46,935 nt of DNA. Source: an uncultured Johnsonella sp. (lineage in GTDB: Bacteria > Bacillota > Clostridia > Lachnospirales > Lachnospiraceae). Shown piece by piece: positions 17,911 to 26,980 of the stretch. The position numbers and the translations under genes were made by a program. Positions within the stretch are counted from its first letter, which is position 1; the number at the start of each line of letters is the position of its first letter. Under the pieces are notes generated by a model that was not told the DNA's origin, ran no database searches, and saw only the letters and a program-made list of their open reading frames with translations. The stretch lies in NCBI GenBank assembly GCA_937927235.1, contig CALBCM010000024.1:1-46935 (forward strand), in the 5' to 3' direction.

Positions 17911-17939
17911 TTGTAGGTGCGTGACCACTGGGCTATAAT
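17911..17939 (+). promoter_or_regulatory. Sigma-A-type promoter for the M18 aminopeptidase
   Basis: TTGTAG (17911-17916) and a perfect TATAAT (17934-17939) with a 17-base spacer lie 40 bases upstream of the ATG at 17979. An in-frame TTG at 17943 would start right after the -10 box and is excluded. Confidence 0.7.
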
Positions 17940-17978
17940 GTATTGAAAACGGCAAAACTATATAGGAACAGGTGTTTT

Positions 17979-19265
17979 ATGATTAAAGATTTTTTTGATT
18001 TTATAGAGAGCAGCCCAAGTGCCGCCCATACTGTGGCTGCTATAAAGGAAAGACTGCTTAAGCAGGGGTTTCAGGAAATATCGGAAAATGAAAGATGGGA
18101 GCTGGAAGAAGGAGGCAGGTATTTTACTACAAGAAACAGGACCTCAATCTTGGCATTTAAATTCCCGGGTAAAAAATTCAATGCCTTTTCGATTGTGGCA
18201 CCTCACAGTGATTCTCCAAACTTTAAAGTAAAGACTGCACCAGAGATCAGGGTAAATGAAGCGTATACAAGGCTGAATACAGAGGTTTACGGAGGGATGC
18301 AGCTCGGACTTTGGCTTGACAGACCATTATCGGTTGCCGGCAAGCTGGCAGTTGCTGCCGAAAACAGCATTGAAACGGTACTTACTGATATAAAAAGGGA
18401 TTTGCTGGTAATTCCAAGTCTTGCAATACATCTGAATCGGGAAGTAAATAAAGGCATAGAATTAAATCCGCAAAATGATACCCTGCCCTTATTTGGAGGA
18501 AGCGAAGCCGATTTATTGGAGCTGGCGGCACAGAGTGCAGGTGTAAAAAAAGAGGCTGTGGTTTCTTACGATTTATACTTATATAATCGTATGAGAGGTT
18601 GTGTATTTGGAGCTGATAACGAATTTATAGCTGCCCCCAAGCTTGATGACCTTGAATGTGTATATACCTCGCTGTCTGCCTTTTTAGAAGCGGAAAATGA
18701 ATCTAACTGTATGGTGTTGGCGGTATTTGACAATGAGGAGATAGGAAGTCTGACAAGGCAGGGTGCAGATTCTACCTTTTTATATGACTGCATAAGCCGC
18801 ATATGTCTCATATCCGGCAAAGATGAGGAGGAAAGGATAATGGCAATCCAGGGCGGCTTTATGCTCTCAGCAGACAATGCGCATGCGCTGCACCCTAATT
18901 ATCCTCAAAAATCTGATTCTACAAATAAATGTTTATTAAATGGAGGAGTGGTAATTAAACATAGTACGCGCTATACCACCGAAGCGTTTACTGCCGCTGT
19001 ATTTAAAAAGCTTTGTGACAGAGCCGGAGTATTGACACAGACATATTTTAACAATTCAAGGCTGCCGGGAGGCTCTACGCTTGGTAATATCTCAGGCTCA
19101 CATATATCAATACCGGCGGTGGACATAGGTTTGGCTCAGCTTGCCATGCATTCACCCTATGAAAGTGCAGGCGCAAGGGATATTAAATATATGACAGAGG
19201 CAGTAAAATATTTTTACAAAAGCAGGATAGTTATGCTGAAGGACGGCAAGACTGAGTTTCTGTAA
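17979..19265 (+). CDS. M18-family aspartyl aminopeptidase
   Basis: The product has 428 residues. It is a zinc metallo-aminopeptidase that removes N-terminal, mainly acidic, residues from peptides in the cytoplasm. Family signatures present are APHSDSPNFKVK (first metal His), YGGMQLGLWLDRPL, PKLDDLECVY (bridging Asp), FDNEEIGSLTRQGADS (Glu-Glu pair), SADNAHALHPNY (metal Asp) and the C-terminal ISIPAVDIGLAQLAMHSPYE (metal His). All expected metal ligands appear intact. AACAGGTG lies about 6 bases upstream of the chosen ATG. It has its own promoter and precedes a dipeptide importer, consistent with peptide use as an amino-acid source. Confidence 0.95.
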   Translation: MIKDFFDFIESSPSAAHTVAAIKERLLKQGFQEISENERWELEEGGRYFTTRNRTSILAFKFPGKKFNAFSIVAPHSDSPNFKVKTAPEIRVNEAYTRLNTEVYGGMQLGLWLDRPLSVAGKLAVAAENSIETVLTDIKRDLLVIPSLAIHLNREVNKGIELNPQNDTLPLFGGSEADLLELAAQSAGVKKEAVVSYDLYLYNRMRGCVFGADNEFIAAPKLDDLECVYTSLSAFLEAENESNCMVLAVFDNEEIGSLTRQGADSTFLYDCISRICLISGKDEEERIMAIQGGFMLSADNAHALHPNYPQKSDSTNKCLLNGGVVIKHSTRYTTEAFTAAVFKKLCDRAGVLTQTYFNNSRLPGGSTLGNISGSHISIPAVDIGLAQLAMHSPYESAGARDIKYMTEAVKYFYKSRIVMLKDGKTEFL

Positions 19266-19346
19266 ATAAAAAAGTAATATGGAAAATATATAGAAGAATG
19301 TTTTTAAAATATTTATAGTACAATTATATTTGTAGAATATATTTCC

Positions 19347-19375
19347 TTGCATTATACATTTTTTTAATTTATAAT
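19347..19375 (+). promoter_or_regulatory. Sigma-A-type promoter of the dipeptide importer operon
   Basis: TTGCAT (19347-19352) and TATAAT (19370-19375) with a 17-base spacer lie 67 bases upstream of the dppA-like start. Confidence 0.7.
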
Positions 19376-19441
19376 GTTAAAATATGAAGTTTATTGTATT
19401 TTGATACAAAGGCTAAAAATATAACTTAGGAGGAAAAAGTA

Positions 19442-21025
19442 ATGAAAAAAAATTTATTGAAAGCTTTATCATTATTTGCGGTAATATCCGTGCTTGCTGC
19501 CGCCTGCTCAGGCTCGGGGACTGATTCAGCCTCTACGGCAAAAAACAAAGAGGCTTCAGGAGAAAAAAGCTCTGCGGATAATTCGGAGTCTGTATTTACC
19601 TATATAGTAAGCGGTGATACCGGAAACTCATTTAATCCGCTTACTGCCGATGACAGATGGGGGCTGATGCTGGCTCATGCGACATATTCGCCGGCATACC
19701 ACATATATTCTGACGGAAGCTATGACTATATATTGGCAGAAAGCATGAAGCCTTCAGAAGACGGACTCAGCTACACTATGAAGCTGAAGGATAATCTTAA
19801 GTGGAGTGACGGAGAAGCGCTGACTGCTGATGACGTAGTATTTACCTATCAGAAAATTAATGAAAATAATAAGAATCTCTATGTAGGTGATGAGCCTATT
19901 ACGGTAGAGAAGCAAGATGATAAAACCGTTGTTTTTAAGCTGCCGTCAGTGAGTGCAAGTGCGGCTGAAATGCTTTCCGATGAGGTGAGTATACTGCCTA
20001 AGCATATTTTTGAAAATAAGGCTTCATTTGATGTAAATATGCTTGAAGAAAAGCTTGTAGGCTCCGGACCTTATATTTTCGATGAATACAAAGCGGGAGA
20101 ATATATTAAATTTAAAAAGAATCCTTACTATGTAAAGGGAGAGGCAGCTATTGATATTTTAATATATAGAAATATAGAGCAGTCCGATACCGCGACTCTG
20201 GCAATGCAGGCCGGCGAAGCGGATGCTTTAGTGGTGCCTCCTGATTTGCTTGACCCTTATAAAGACAATGAGGCTTTTGAAATCCATAATTACAGTGAGG
20301 GCAGAGTGCCTTACATAAGGCTTAATTCGGCAAGCGAAAAGCTTCAGGATAAAAGCTATCGTGAGGGAGTACTTTATGCACTTGACCGTGATGAAATCCT
20401 GCTTGCAGCTTATACAGATAAGGAATTTTATGAGCTGGGCTATTCATTTCTGCCCTTTGATAATAAATACTATACCGATGATGTTGAAAAATGGGAGCAT
20501 AATGTTGACAAAGCAAAAGAGCTGACTGCCGGCGGTGCAAAAACTTTAAAGCTCTGCTATATATCGGAGGACAGCATGCACGAAAAAATGGCACTTACCA
20601 TACAGTCTGAGCTTAAGGAAGCAGGCATACAGGTTGAGCTTGCAGGAGTCAATACTCCGGCTTATATGAAGATAACAAATGATAATACAATTACGGAATA
20701 TGATATGTATATAGGCGGTTATGTTATGGGAAGCGACCCTGATACCTTTGCAATGTTATTTTCCTCAAAAAAAGACAACAGGCTTAATTTCCATAATGAG
20801 GAAATAGATAAGCTTTTTGAAGAAGGCAATGCAACCCTTGATGAAGCTAAACGCAAGGAAATTTACAATAAAGTACAGAGGCTTGTATCGGAGGAGGCTT
20901 TATATTATCCGCTGGGAACTAATTTAAGGTCACTAGTAACCTCAAAAAGAGTTGGAGGGATAGATGAAGCCAAGCTTGTACCTATCTATACCTTCGGCGA
21001 TTTATCAAAGCTTAAATTAAAATAA
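19442..21025 (+). CDS. dppA: Peptide ABC transporter substrate-binding lipoprotein (SBP_bac_5)
   Basis: The product has 527 residues. It has a lipoprotein signal with a lipobox ending in AAAC (Cys22), a short polar linker, then a family 5 extracellular solute-binding domain. LAESMKPSEDGLSYTMKLKD, LKWSDGEALTADDVVFTYQK and LVGSGPYIFDEYKAGEYIKF are typical. It captures di- or oligopeptides (less often nickel or sugars) outside the membrane. The AGGAGG site lies 8 bases before the ATG. The permease pair and two ATPases that follow complete a DppABCDF/OppABCDF-type importer. The symbol is by family; exact ligand length preference is not readable. Confidence 0.9.
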   Translation: MKKNLLKALSLFAVISVLAAACSGSGTDSASTAKNKEASGEKSSADNSESVFTYIVSGDTGNSFNPLTADDRWGLMLAHATYSPAYHIYSDGSYDYILAESMKPSEDGLSYTMKLKDNLKWSDGEALTADDVVFTYQKINENNKNLYVGDEPITVEKQDDKTVVFKLPSVSASAAEMLSDEVSILPKHIFENKASFDVNMLEEKLVGSGPYIFDEYKAGEYIKFKKNPYYVKGEAAIDILIYRNIEQSDTATLAMQAGEADALVVPPDLLDPYKDNEAFEIHNYSEGRVPYIRLNSASEKLQDKSYREGVLYALDRDEILLAAYTDKEFYELGYSFLPFDNKYYTDDVEKWEHNVDKAKELTAGGAKTLKLCYISEDSMHEKMALTIQSELKEAGIQVELAGVNTPAYMKITNDNTITEYDMYIGGYVMGSDPDTFAMLFSSKKDNRLNFHNEEIDKLFEEGNATLDEAKRKEIYNKVQRLVSEEALYYPLGTNLRSLVTSKRVGGIDEAKLVPIYTFGDLSKLKLK

Positions 21026-21041
21026 TTAGATGAGGTAAAAA

Positions 21042-21995
21042 ATGTTAAGATATATAGTAAAGCGCATTTCACAGGCAGTGCCTCTCATGCTCCTAATTAC
21101 TATTATATGTTTTGCCTTAATAAATATGGCACCCTACGATGCTGTTGATGCAGTTACAACTCCTGATATGACCCAGACGGAGATAGATGCTATAAGACAG
21201 GAATATGGCTTAAATGATCCGGTACCTGTACAGTATATAAGGTGGCTTAAAAATATTTGCAGGGGGGAGTTTGGATACTCCCTCTTGTCGCATACAAAAA
21301 TAAAGTATGACCTTGAGATACGCATACCGGCTACTATAAAGCTTGTCCTTCCGGCATATTTAACCGCTTATCTGCTTTCAATAATTCTGGGGCTTATTGC
21401 CGGGAGCAATAGAAATAAATGGCAGGACAGGATTATAGATGGTATGTGCTCAGTAGGACTTGCAGTACCTACCTTCTGGCTTGCAATGATTATGATGTAT
21501 ATACTTGGTTATAAATTAAAGCTTTTGCCCTTAATAGGCATGCATACAATAGGCAGGGAAAACTCCTTTTCAGACTATATAAGACATCTGATAATGCCAT
21601 ATACGGTGCTGGTTATATCCTTTTTGCCCGACCTTACACGCTATGTAAGAGCCTCTGCAATAAGTCAGCTTAAGGAGGATTATGTCCTCGTGCAGCGAGC
21701 CTTTGGTGCAAGTAAGGCTGAGATTTTATTTAAACATGTAGCTAAAAATGTACTGCTCCCGCTGGTGACCAAGCTGGGCATGGCACTGCCAATGCTGGTG
21801 ACGGGGGCTGTAATTACAGAAAGTGTATTTTCCTGGCCCGGAGTAGGACAGTATTTTTTAAAATCGGTAGATTCGCTTGATTACCCCATAGTAATGGATA
21901 TACTTGTATTATCAGGCAGTCTTGTAATACTTGGCAATCTCCTGTCCGATATATTATACTGCATAGTGGACCCCAGGATTAAGGAAATGGGCTGA
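21042..21995 (+). CDS. dppB: Peptide ABC transporter permease (DppB/OppB type)
   Basis: The product has 317 residues. It has the family N-terminus MLRYIVKRISQAVPLMLLIT, then an extracellular segment with GLNDPVPVQYIRWLKNICRG and about six membrane helices. The cytoplasmic coupling loop is RAFGASKAEILFKHVAKNVL, and ITESVFSWPGVGQYFLKSVDS is the standard C-terminal signature. GATGAGG precedes the ATG. It lies 16 bases after the binding protein gene in the same operon. It pairs with the DppC-type permease. Confidence 0.93.
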   Translation: MLRYIVKRISQAVPLMLLITIICFALINMAPYDAVDAVTTPDMTQTEIDAIRQEYGLNDPVPVQYIRWLKNICRGEFGYSLLSHTKIKYDLEIRIPATIKLVLPAYLTAYLLSIILGLIAGSNRNKWQDRIIDGMCSVGLAVPTFWLAMIMMYILGYKLKLLPLIGMHTIGRENSFSDYIRHLIMPYTVLVISFLPDLTRYVRASAISQLKEDYVLVQRAFGASKAEILFKHVAKNVLLPLVTKLGMALPMLVTGAVITESVFSWPGVGQYFLKSVDSLDYPIVMDILVLSGSLVILGNLLSDILYCIVDPRIKEMG

Positions 21996-22019
21996 TAAAG
22001 AAAAGGGATTGATTTTTAT

Positions 22020-22889
22020 ATGAAGACAAAAGAGAGCAACAGAAGAATTGATAATCTTGTATGGGAACTGAAAAATAATAAGCAGGCAGTATTTTCACTT
22101 ATTTATATAATAATCATACTGCTTGTAAGTGTACTGGTTATGTTTTCAACTGTAGACCCCGATGCTATAGATGTGGCAGGGAAATTAAAGCCTCCTTCAG
22201 GACAGCATTGGTTCGGAACAGATGACATGGGCAGAGATTATTTTATAAGAGTTTTATATGGAGGGCGGGTATCTCTTTTAGTCGGTATACTGGCGATGTT
22301 TACCTCTATATTTATAGGGGTAAGTGCAGGGATGGCGGCAGGATATTTCGGAGGAATAATTGATACTGTGTTAATGCGCTTTGTAGATGTGATGTCTTCA
22401 ATACCGTGGATAATTATGGTGATGGTAATAGGAATGGTCTTTAAAAAAGGTCTGGTTTCGCTTATACTTATAATAGGGGTTTTAGGATGGCTTGAGATTG
22501 CAAGGCTGATACGCTCCGAGGTTCTTTCAGTTAAAGAAAGAGATTATGTAAGGTATGCGGTATTTATAGGCGTAAGTCCGTGGAGGATTATGGCAACTCA
22601 TATCCTGCCTGCAGTTTTGCCTACAGTAATTACGGCTTCCACCGCTTCAATAGCTTCTGCCATTATGGTAGAAAGTGCTTTAAGCTTTTTAGGCAGAGGT
22701 GTGGCAGCTCCTATGTCGAGCTGGGGCAGTCTTTTACAAAGCTCACAGAAATTTCTGCAAAAAGCTCCTTATATGGCGGTACTTCCCGGAATATTTATTA
22801 TACTTACGGTATTTTCGTTTAATAAGCTGGGAGAGGTGCTGCGTGTATTTGTCGAGCCTAAGGTAATGTCGGGGGAGCAGGATGGCTGA
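22020..22889 (+). CDS. dppC: Peptide ABC transporter permease (DppC/OppC type)
   Basis: The product has 289 residues. It has a short polar N-terminus, a first membrane helix (about 20-42), the OppC signature HWFGTDDMGRDYFIRVLYGG, further helices, the coupling loop YAVFIGVSPWRIMATHILPA and ESALSFLGRGVAAPMSSWGS near the C-terminus. It forms the translocation channel with the DppB-type subunit. Its stop overlaps the following ATPase start by 8 bases. Confidence 0.93.
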   Translation: MKTKESNRRIDNLVWELKNNKQAVFSLIYIIIILLVSVLVMFSTVDPDAIDVAGKLKPPSGQHWFGTDDMGRDYFIRVLYGGRVSLLVGILAMFTSIFIGVSAGMAAGYFGGIIDTVLMRFVDVMSSIPWIIMVMVIGMVFKKGLVSLILIIGVLGWLEIARLIRSEVLSVKERDYVRYAVFIGVSPWRIMATHILPAVLPTVITASTASIASAIMVESALSFLGRGVAAPMSSWGSLLQSSQKFLQKAPYMAVLPGIFIILTVFSFNKLGEVLRVFVEPKVMSGEQDG

Positions 22890-23886
22890 TAAAATTCTTG
22901 AGGTGAGAGATTTGAAGGTATCATTTAAGAGCAGAGGCAAGACAGTTCAGGCGGTGAGAGGCATTAATATAGAGGCTTTTAAAAGCGAAATGCTGGGGAT
23001 AGTAGGAGAATCCGGGAGCGGCAAATCGGTTGCAGTAAAGGCGATTATAAATATCCTGCCTGAAAATGCAGTAATAAATGCAGAGAAAATCCTGCTTGAA
23101 AATACTCAGCTTTTAGGTCTTGATGAAAAAGCCTATAGAAAAATCAGAGGCAGAGAGATTGCGATGATATTTCAGGACCCGATGACTGCGCTTGACCCTG
23201 TAGTGACTGTGGGCAGACAGCTTGGAGAGGTTATTGCAAGAAACAGCTTTTGCAGTCAAAAGAAGGTACGAGAAAAGGCTCTAAAGATGCTGGAAAATGT
23301 CGGAATACCTTTTCCGGAAAGATGCATAAGGCAGTATCCTCATGAGTTTTCAGGAGGAATGCGCCAGAGAGTGCTGATAGCTATGGCACTTGCCTGTAAT
23401 CCCAAACTTTTGCTGGCTGACGAGCCTACTACTGCACTTGATGTGACGATACAGGCACAGATACTTGACATTATAAAAAATATTGTGGCTGATTATGGAG
23501 CTTCAGTTATTCTTATAACTCACGACCTTGGGGTTGTTGCACAGACCTGCAAAAGAGTTGCGGTAATGTATGGCGGACTTATTATGGAAACCGGAACGGT
23601 AAACGAGATATTTTATACTCCGATGCACCCCTATACTATGGCGCTCTTAAGGGCGATTCCTTCAGTCAATATAGACAGCAGCAAAAGACTGAAGGCAATA
23701 GAGGGCTTTCCACCCTCACTTATAGAGCCGCCATTAGGCTGTCCGTTTGCCGACAGATGTGATTATACTATGGATATATGCCGCAGGCAGCTGCCAGATA
23801 CAAAAAATCACAGCTTGACTCACAGCTCAATGTGCTTTTTAGATACGGACAGTTTAAAGAAAGTATTTGTAGGAGAAAGGCTATGA
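22882..23886 (+). CDS. dppD: Peptide ABC transporter ATPase (DppD/OppD type)
   Basis: The product has 334 residues. It shows Walker A GESGSGKSVAVKAI, Q-loop IFQDPMTALDPV, signature FSGGMRQRVLIAMALACNP, Walker B LLLADEPTTALDVT and H-loop LITHDLGVVAQ. The C-terminal extension LGCPFADRCDYTMDICRRQL with its cysteines is the oligopeptide-transporter C-terminal domain, which often holds an iron-sulfur cluster. A GGGGGAG site precedes the ATG. The stop shares ATGA with the start of the second ATPase, showing tight translational coupling. Confidence 0.95.
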   Translation: MADKILEVRDLKVSFKSRGKTVQAVRGINIEAFKSEMLGIVGESGSGKSVAVKAIINILPENAVINAEKILLENTQLLGLDEKAYRKIRGREIAMIFQDPMTALDPVVTVGRQLGEVIARNSFCSQKKVREKALKMLENVGIPFPERCIRQYPHEFSGGMRQRVLIAMALACNPKLLLADEPTTALDVTIQAQILDIIKNIVADYGASVILITHDLGVVAQTCKRVAVMYGGLIMETGTVNEIFYTPMHPYTMALLRAIPSVNIDSSKRLKAIEGFPPSLIEPPLGCPFADRCDYTMDICRRQLPDTKNHSLTHSSMCFLDTDSLKKVFVGERL

Positions 23887-24863
23887 CAGGTGAGGCATTA
23901 ATTTCAGCAAGGGGATTAAAAAAATATTTTCAGGCAAGAGGAGCTTTGGGAATAAAGAGGGAATTTATAAAGGCAGTTGATGATATAGACCTGGAGATAT
24001 ATCAGGGGGAAACCTTTGGTTTGGTCGGAGAGTCGGGCTGCGGCAAATCGACACTTGGAAGAACTCTGATAAGGATGTATGAGCCCACCGGAGGAAAGCT
24101 TTTATATAAGGGTGAGGAGATTACACATTTAAAAATGTCACAGCTTAAGGCGCTGCAAAATAAATTTCAGATTATCTTTCAGGATCCGTATTCTTCACTT
24201 GATCCTTTTTGGGATATAGGAGAAATCCTTGAAGAGCCTTTACGGCAGTCAGGTGCAGACAAGGTCCTGTGCAGAATAAAAATAAAAGAAATCTTAGAAA
24301 AAGTAGGCTTAAGCGAGAAGGATATGCAAAAATTCCCTTATGAGTTTTCGGGAGGACAGCGCCAGAGAATCGGTATCGCAAGAGCACTTACTGTAAATCC
24401 CGAATTTATTATGTGCGATGAGCCTATAGCTGCACTTGACGTTTCAATACAGGCACAGGTAGTTAATTTGCTGCAGGATTTACAGGAGGAGCTTGGACTC
24501 ACCTATCTTTTTACCGCTCACGACCTTTCTATGGTAAGATATATCAGTACAAGAATAGGCGTTATGTACCTTGGAAGCATAGTTGAGCTTGCAAAAAGCC
24601 TGGAACTCTTTCAAAACCCGCTTCACCCCTACACGAAGGTTTTATTTTCCTCTATTCCTTCGCCTGAGCCTGCAGACTTGGATAAAAATAAAAGAATCGG
24701 GATTACCGGAGAGCTGTCCTCTTCATTTACTGTGACCGGGGGCTGCCGCTTCGCACCGAGATGCAGTTATAAAACCGAGCTGTGTTTACAAGAAGTACCT
24801 AAGCTCAGAGAACTGGAAAAGGGGCATTTTGCAGCCTGCCACAACGCTGAAAGGATAAGCTGA
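23883..24863 (+). CDS. dppF: Peptide ABC transporter ATPase (DppF/OppF type)
   Basis: The product has 326 residues from the ATG at 23883, preceded by AGGAGAAAGG; an in-frame extension to 23778 runs inside dppD and is rejected. It shows Walker A GESGCGKSTLGRTLI, Q-loop IIFQDPYSSLDPFW, signature FSGGQRQRIGIARAL, Walker B IMCDEPIAALDVS and H-loop TAHDLSMVRYIS. The C-terminal CRFAPRCSYKTELC carries the cysteine pattern of the oligopeptide/dipeptide C-terminal domain. It acts as a heterodimer with the DppD-type ATPase. Confidence 0.95.
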   Translation: MTGEALISARGLKKYFQARGALGIKREFIKAVDDIDLEIYQGETFGLVGESGCGKSTLGRTLIRMYEPTGGKLLYKGEEITHLKMSQLKALQNKFQIIFQDPYSSLDPFWDIGEILEEPLRQSGADKVLCRIKIKEILEKVGLSEKDMQKFPYEFSGGQRQRIGIARALTVNPEFIMCDEPIAALDVSIQAQVVNLLQDLQEELGLTYLFTAHDLSMVRYISTRIGVMYLGSIVELAKSLELFQNPLHPYTKVLFSSIPSPEPADLDKNKRIGITGELSSSFTVTGGCRFAPRCSYKTELCLQEVPKLRELEKGHFAACHNAERIS

Positions 24864-24914
24864 GATACCGGCGATGCCGGAATATGCTTTTACCAGGCTA
24901 TAGATTTTGTGTTG

Positions 24915-24932
24915 CCTACCCATAAGGGTAGG
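24915..24932. repeat. Short perfect hairpin downstream of dppF
   Basis: CCTACCC and GGGTAGG are separated by four bases. There is no T run, so it is more likely an mRNA 3'-end or processing hairpin between dppF and the SH3b lipoprotein gene than an intrinsic terminator. Confidence 0.4.
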
Positions 24933-24992
24933 GAATATAGCAGCTGCTTGTGATAGGATATGCTTATATAATTATTAAGTGAGATGCAAAAT

Positions 24993-25805
24993 ATGCGGAA
25001 AATAAAATTGATACTATTTTTTACAGCGGTAATACTAAGTATTTCTGCCTGTACTCAGTCTGAGAAAAGCAGTGATACAGCTGCTGAAACCAAGAAGGAA
25101 GCAGCCGAAACCGAAAGGGAAGAAGCTGAAACAAAGGCTGGCGAGGCTCGGTCTGATAAAAAGGATAAATCAGCTGAAAGTGAAAGCACTGAATCAGCTG
25201 GTGAAAGCTTAGCAGAAAATGACAGCCAGGAATCATCAAGTACGGCACAGCCCAGTACGGCTCGGGCAAGTACAGCAGCAAGCCGAGCCGCTTCCGCGGC
25301 GGCTCCGGCAAAGGCTGAGGATGAAGCTGTTTACGGCAATTATCTGAATGATGACTCTATTGAGGGACCTGATGAATATGATGGAGGTCCCAGGTATTAT
25401 GTTTGTTGTTGTGAGGAAAGCATTACCTTAAGAAAGTCCGACAATACCAAAGCGGCAGAAATTACACAAATCCCTCTTTATTCATCGGTAGAGTTTCTAG
25501 GAAAGGCTTCTAACGGATTTTATAAGGTGAGATATAACGCTTTGGGCTATACCGGCTATGTTTTGTCAGCTTATCTTGACGAGTTTGAGCCTCAAGTGGT
25601 GAGTGGGCAGACTATGACTGTAATAAAAGCCAAGGAAAGTGTAACCTTAAGGACGGCACCTTATACCTCCGCAAAAGAAATAAAGCAGATTCCTGTGGGA
25701 ACCAAGGTTTACTTTATTGAAAAGAAAAGAAATTTTTATTTAGTAGTAACAATGGAAGGCGGTGACGTCGGCTATATTTTATCTGATTATTTGAGGTTTG
25801 ATTAA
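24993..25805 (+). CDS. Lipoprotein with two bacterial SH3 domains
   Basis: The product has 270 residues from the ATG at 24993. The ATG at 24984 is only 1 base from the AAGTGAG site, so the second is preferred. It has a lipobox ISAC (Cys20), then about 90 residues of Glu/Lys/Ala/Ser-rich linker, and two SH3b (SH3_3-like) domains at about 130-198 and 205-270. Each has the pattern ESITLRKSDNTKAAEI or ESVTLRTAPYTSAKEI followed by GYTGYVLSAYLDEF or GDVGYILSDYLRFD. Such domains bind cell-wall peptides. A Cys run (YVCCCEE) at the start of the first domain is unusual. The M14 peptidase gene starts 1 base after its stop, so the two are co-expressed and may act together on peptidoglycan. Confidence 0.82.
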   Translation: MRKIKLILFFTAVILSISACTQSEKSSDTAAETKKEAAETEREEAETKAGEARSDKKDKSAESESTESAGESLAENDSQESSSTAQPSTARASTAASRAASAAAPAKAEDEAVYGNYLNDDSIEGPDEYDGGPRYYVCCCEESITLRKSDNTKAAEITQIPLYSSVEFLGKASNGFYKVRYNALGYTGYVLSAYLDEFEPQVVSGQTMTVIKAKESVTLRTAPYTSAKEIKQIPVGTKVYFIEKKRNFYLVVTMEGGDVGYILSDYLRFD

Positions 25806-25806
25806 T

Positions 25807-26868
25807 ATGATTAAAAAGACAAAAATTATTAAAATATTTATATTTACATTAATGCTTACAGCTGTTAACTTATTATATGCCGCAGGCAATACTGCTTCGG
25901 TACATGCAGAGGAAATCGGACACTTAAATTATAAGGACTCCGACTTATATACCTATGATGAAATGAAAAGCGATATTGACAAGCTTGCGGCACACTATCC
26001 GCAGTCAGTAGCGGTAAATAATCTGGGCAAGACTAAGGATGACAGAGATATTTATGAATTAATTATAGGAAATAAGGAAGCTCAAAACCATATTCTTTTA
26101 TTTGCTTCAATACATGCGAGAGAGTACAGCACTACAGCTATTCTGATGAGGCAGACCGGAGAATTTATAGAGGGAATAGATTCCGGCGGCCAGTATAAAG
26201 GTATTTCCTATAAGGATTTAAGCAGCAATACCGCTATACATATCCTGCCTATGGTAAATCCTGACGGAGTGACGCTCAGCCAGCTTGGAATTAATGCGGT
26301 TAATAAGCCTGAAAACAAGGATTTGCTGTATCAGATTGCCGCTATGGATAAGGCAAAGGATTTAAATAAGTATTTCAGGAGATGGAAATCAAATATCAAC
26401 GGAATTGATTTAAACCGAAATTTTGATGCTTTATGGGAATCCTATGATGACAGGGTGCATCATCCCTCCTCCGACAAATACAAGGGAGGCGCCAAGGAGG
26501 ACCAGATAGAAAGCAACATACTGGTTTCACTTACTAAGAAATACAAGTTTAAGAATACAATAGCTTACCATGAGCAGGGTGAGGTTATATACTGGTATTT
26601 CGGTCAACAGGGAGATTTAAAAACAAAGACCAAGCAGTTTGCCGACAGTATTGCGGCGGTGACAGGCTATCAGCCGGAAGCCAATTTTGAAAAACTTGAC
26701 CCGGCGGGCTATAAGGACTGGGCTATTATGAAAGAGGGCATACCGAGCTTAACTGTGGAAGTGGGCTCAGGTGCGGTACCTTTAAGCTTGTCACAATTTG
26801 AAAGCAATTATCAGAAAAACAGGGCAGTATTAACTGAAGCCTTGTATTTTGCAGTAAAAAATCAATAA
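25807..26868 (+). CDS. M14-family zinc carboxypeptidase, secreted
   Basis: The product has 353 residues. The start at 25807 has GAGGT 9 bases upstream, and the TTG at 25798 is not used. It has an N-terminal signal peptide (about 1-30). The peptidase domain carries the zinc pair in SIHAREYS (HxxE), ILPMVNPDGV, NGIDLNRNFDALW (substrate-binding Asn-Arg), the third zinc ligand His in NTIAYHEQGEVIYWYF and the catalytic Glu in SLTVEVGSGAVPL. All catalytic residues are present. M14 enzymes of this size in Firmicutes cleave peptide tails, including gamma-D-Glu-diaminopimelate bonds of the wall. Linkage to an SH3b lipoprotein and a peptide importer supports murein-peptide or peptide scavenging, but the substrate is inferred. 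Confidence 0.92.
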   Translation: MIKKTKIIKIFIFTLMLTAVNLLYAAGNTASVHAEEIGHLNYKDSDLYTYDEMKSDIDKLAAHYPQSVAVNNLGKTKDDRDIYELIIGNKEAQNHILLFASIHAREYSTTAILMRQTGEFIEGIDSGGQYKGISYKDLSSNTAIHILPMVNPDGVTLSQLGINAVNKPENKDLLYQIAAMDKAKDLNKYFRRWKSNINGIDLNRNFDALWESYDDRVHHPSSDKYKGGAKEDQIESNILVSLTKKYKFKNTIAYHEQGEVIYWYFGQQGDLKTKTKQFADSIAAVTGYQPEANFEKLDPAGYKDWAIMKEGIPSLTVEVGSGAVPLSLSQFESNYQKNRAVLTEALYFAVKNQ

Positions 26869-26896
26869 ACAGCTGATTTATCCCTGCAGTATTCAG

Positions 26897-26947
26897 TTCA
26901 CATATATAAAAAACAGTGTTAAAATGTAGCGGTATGGTCTTCCATAC
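26897..26947 (+). promoter_or_regulatory. Promoter with adjacent hairpin upstream of the DUF4491 gene
   Basis: TTCACA (26897-26902) and TAAAAT (26920-26925) are spaced by 17 bases. Right after it GTATGG (26932-26937) and CCATAC (26942-26947) form a 6-base inverted repeat with a 4-base loop around the expected transcript start, which could be an operator. Confidence 0.5.
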
Positions 26948-26980
26948 TAAATGTATAAAACAGCAGGGAGGTAGTAAAAA

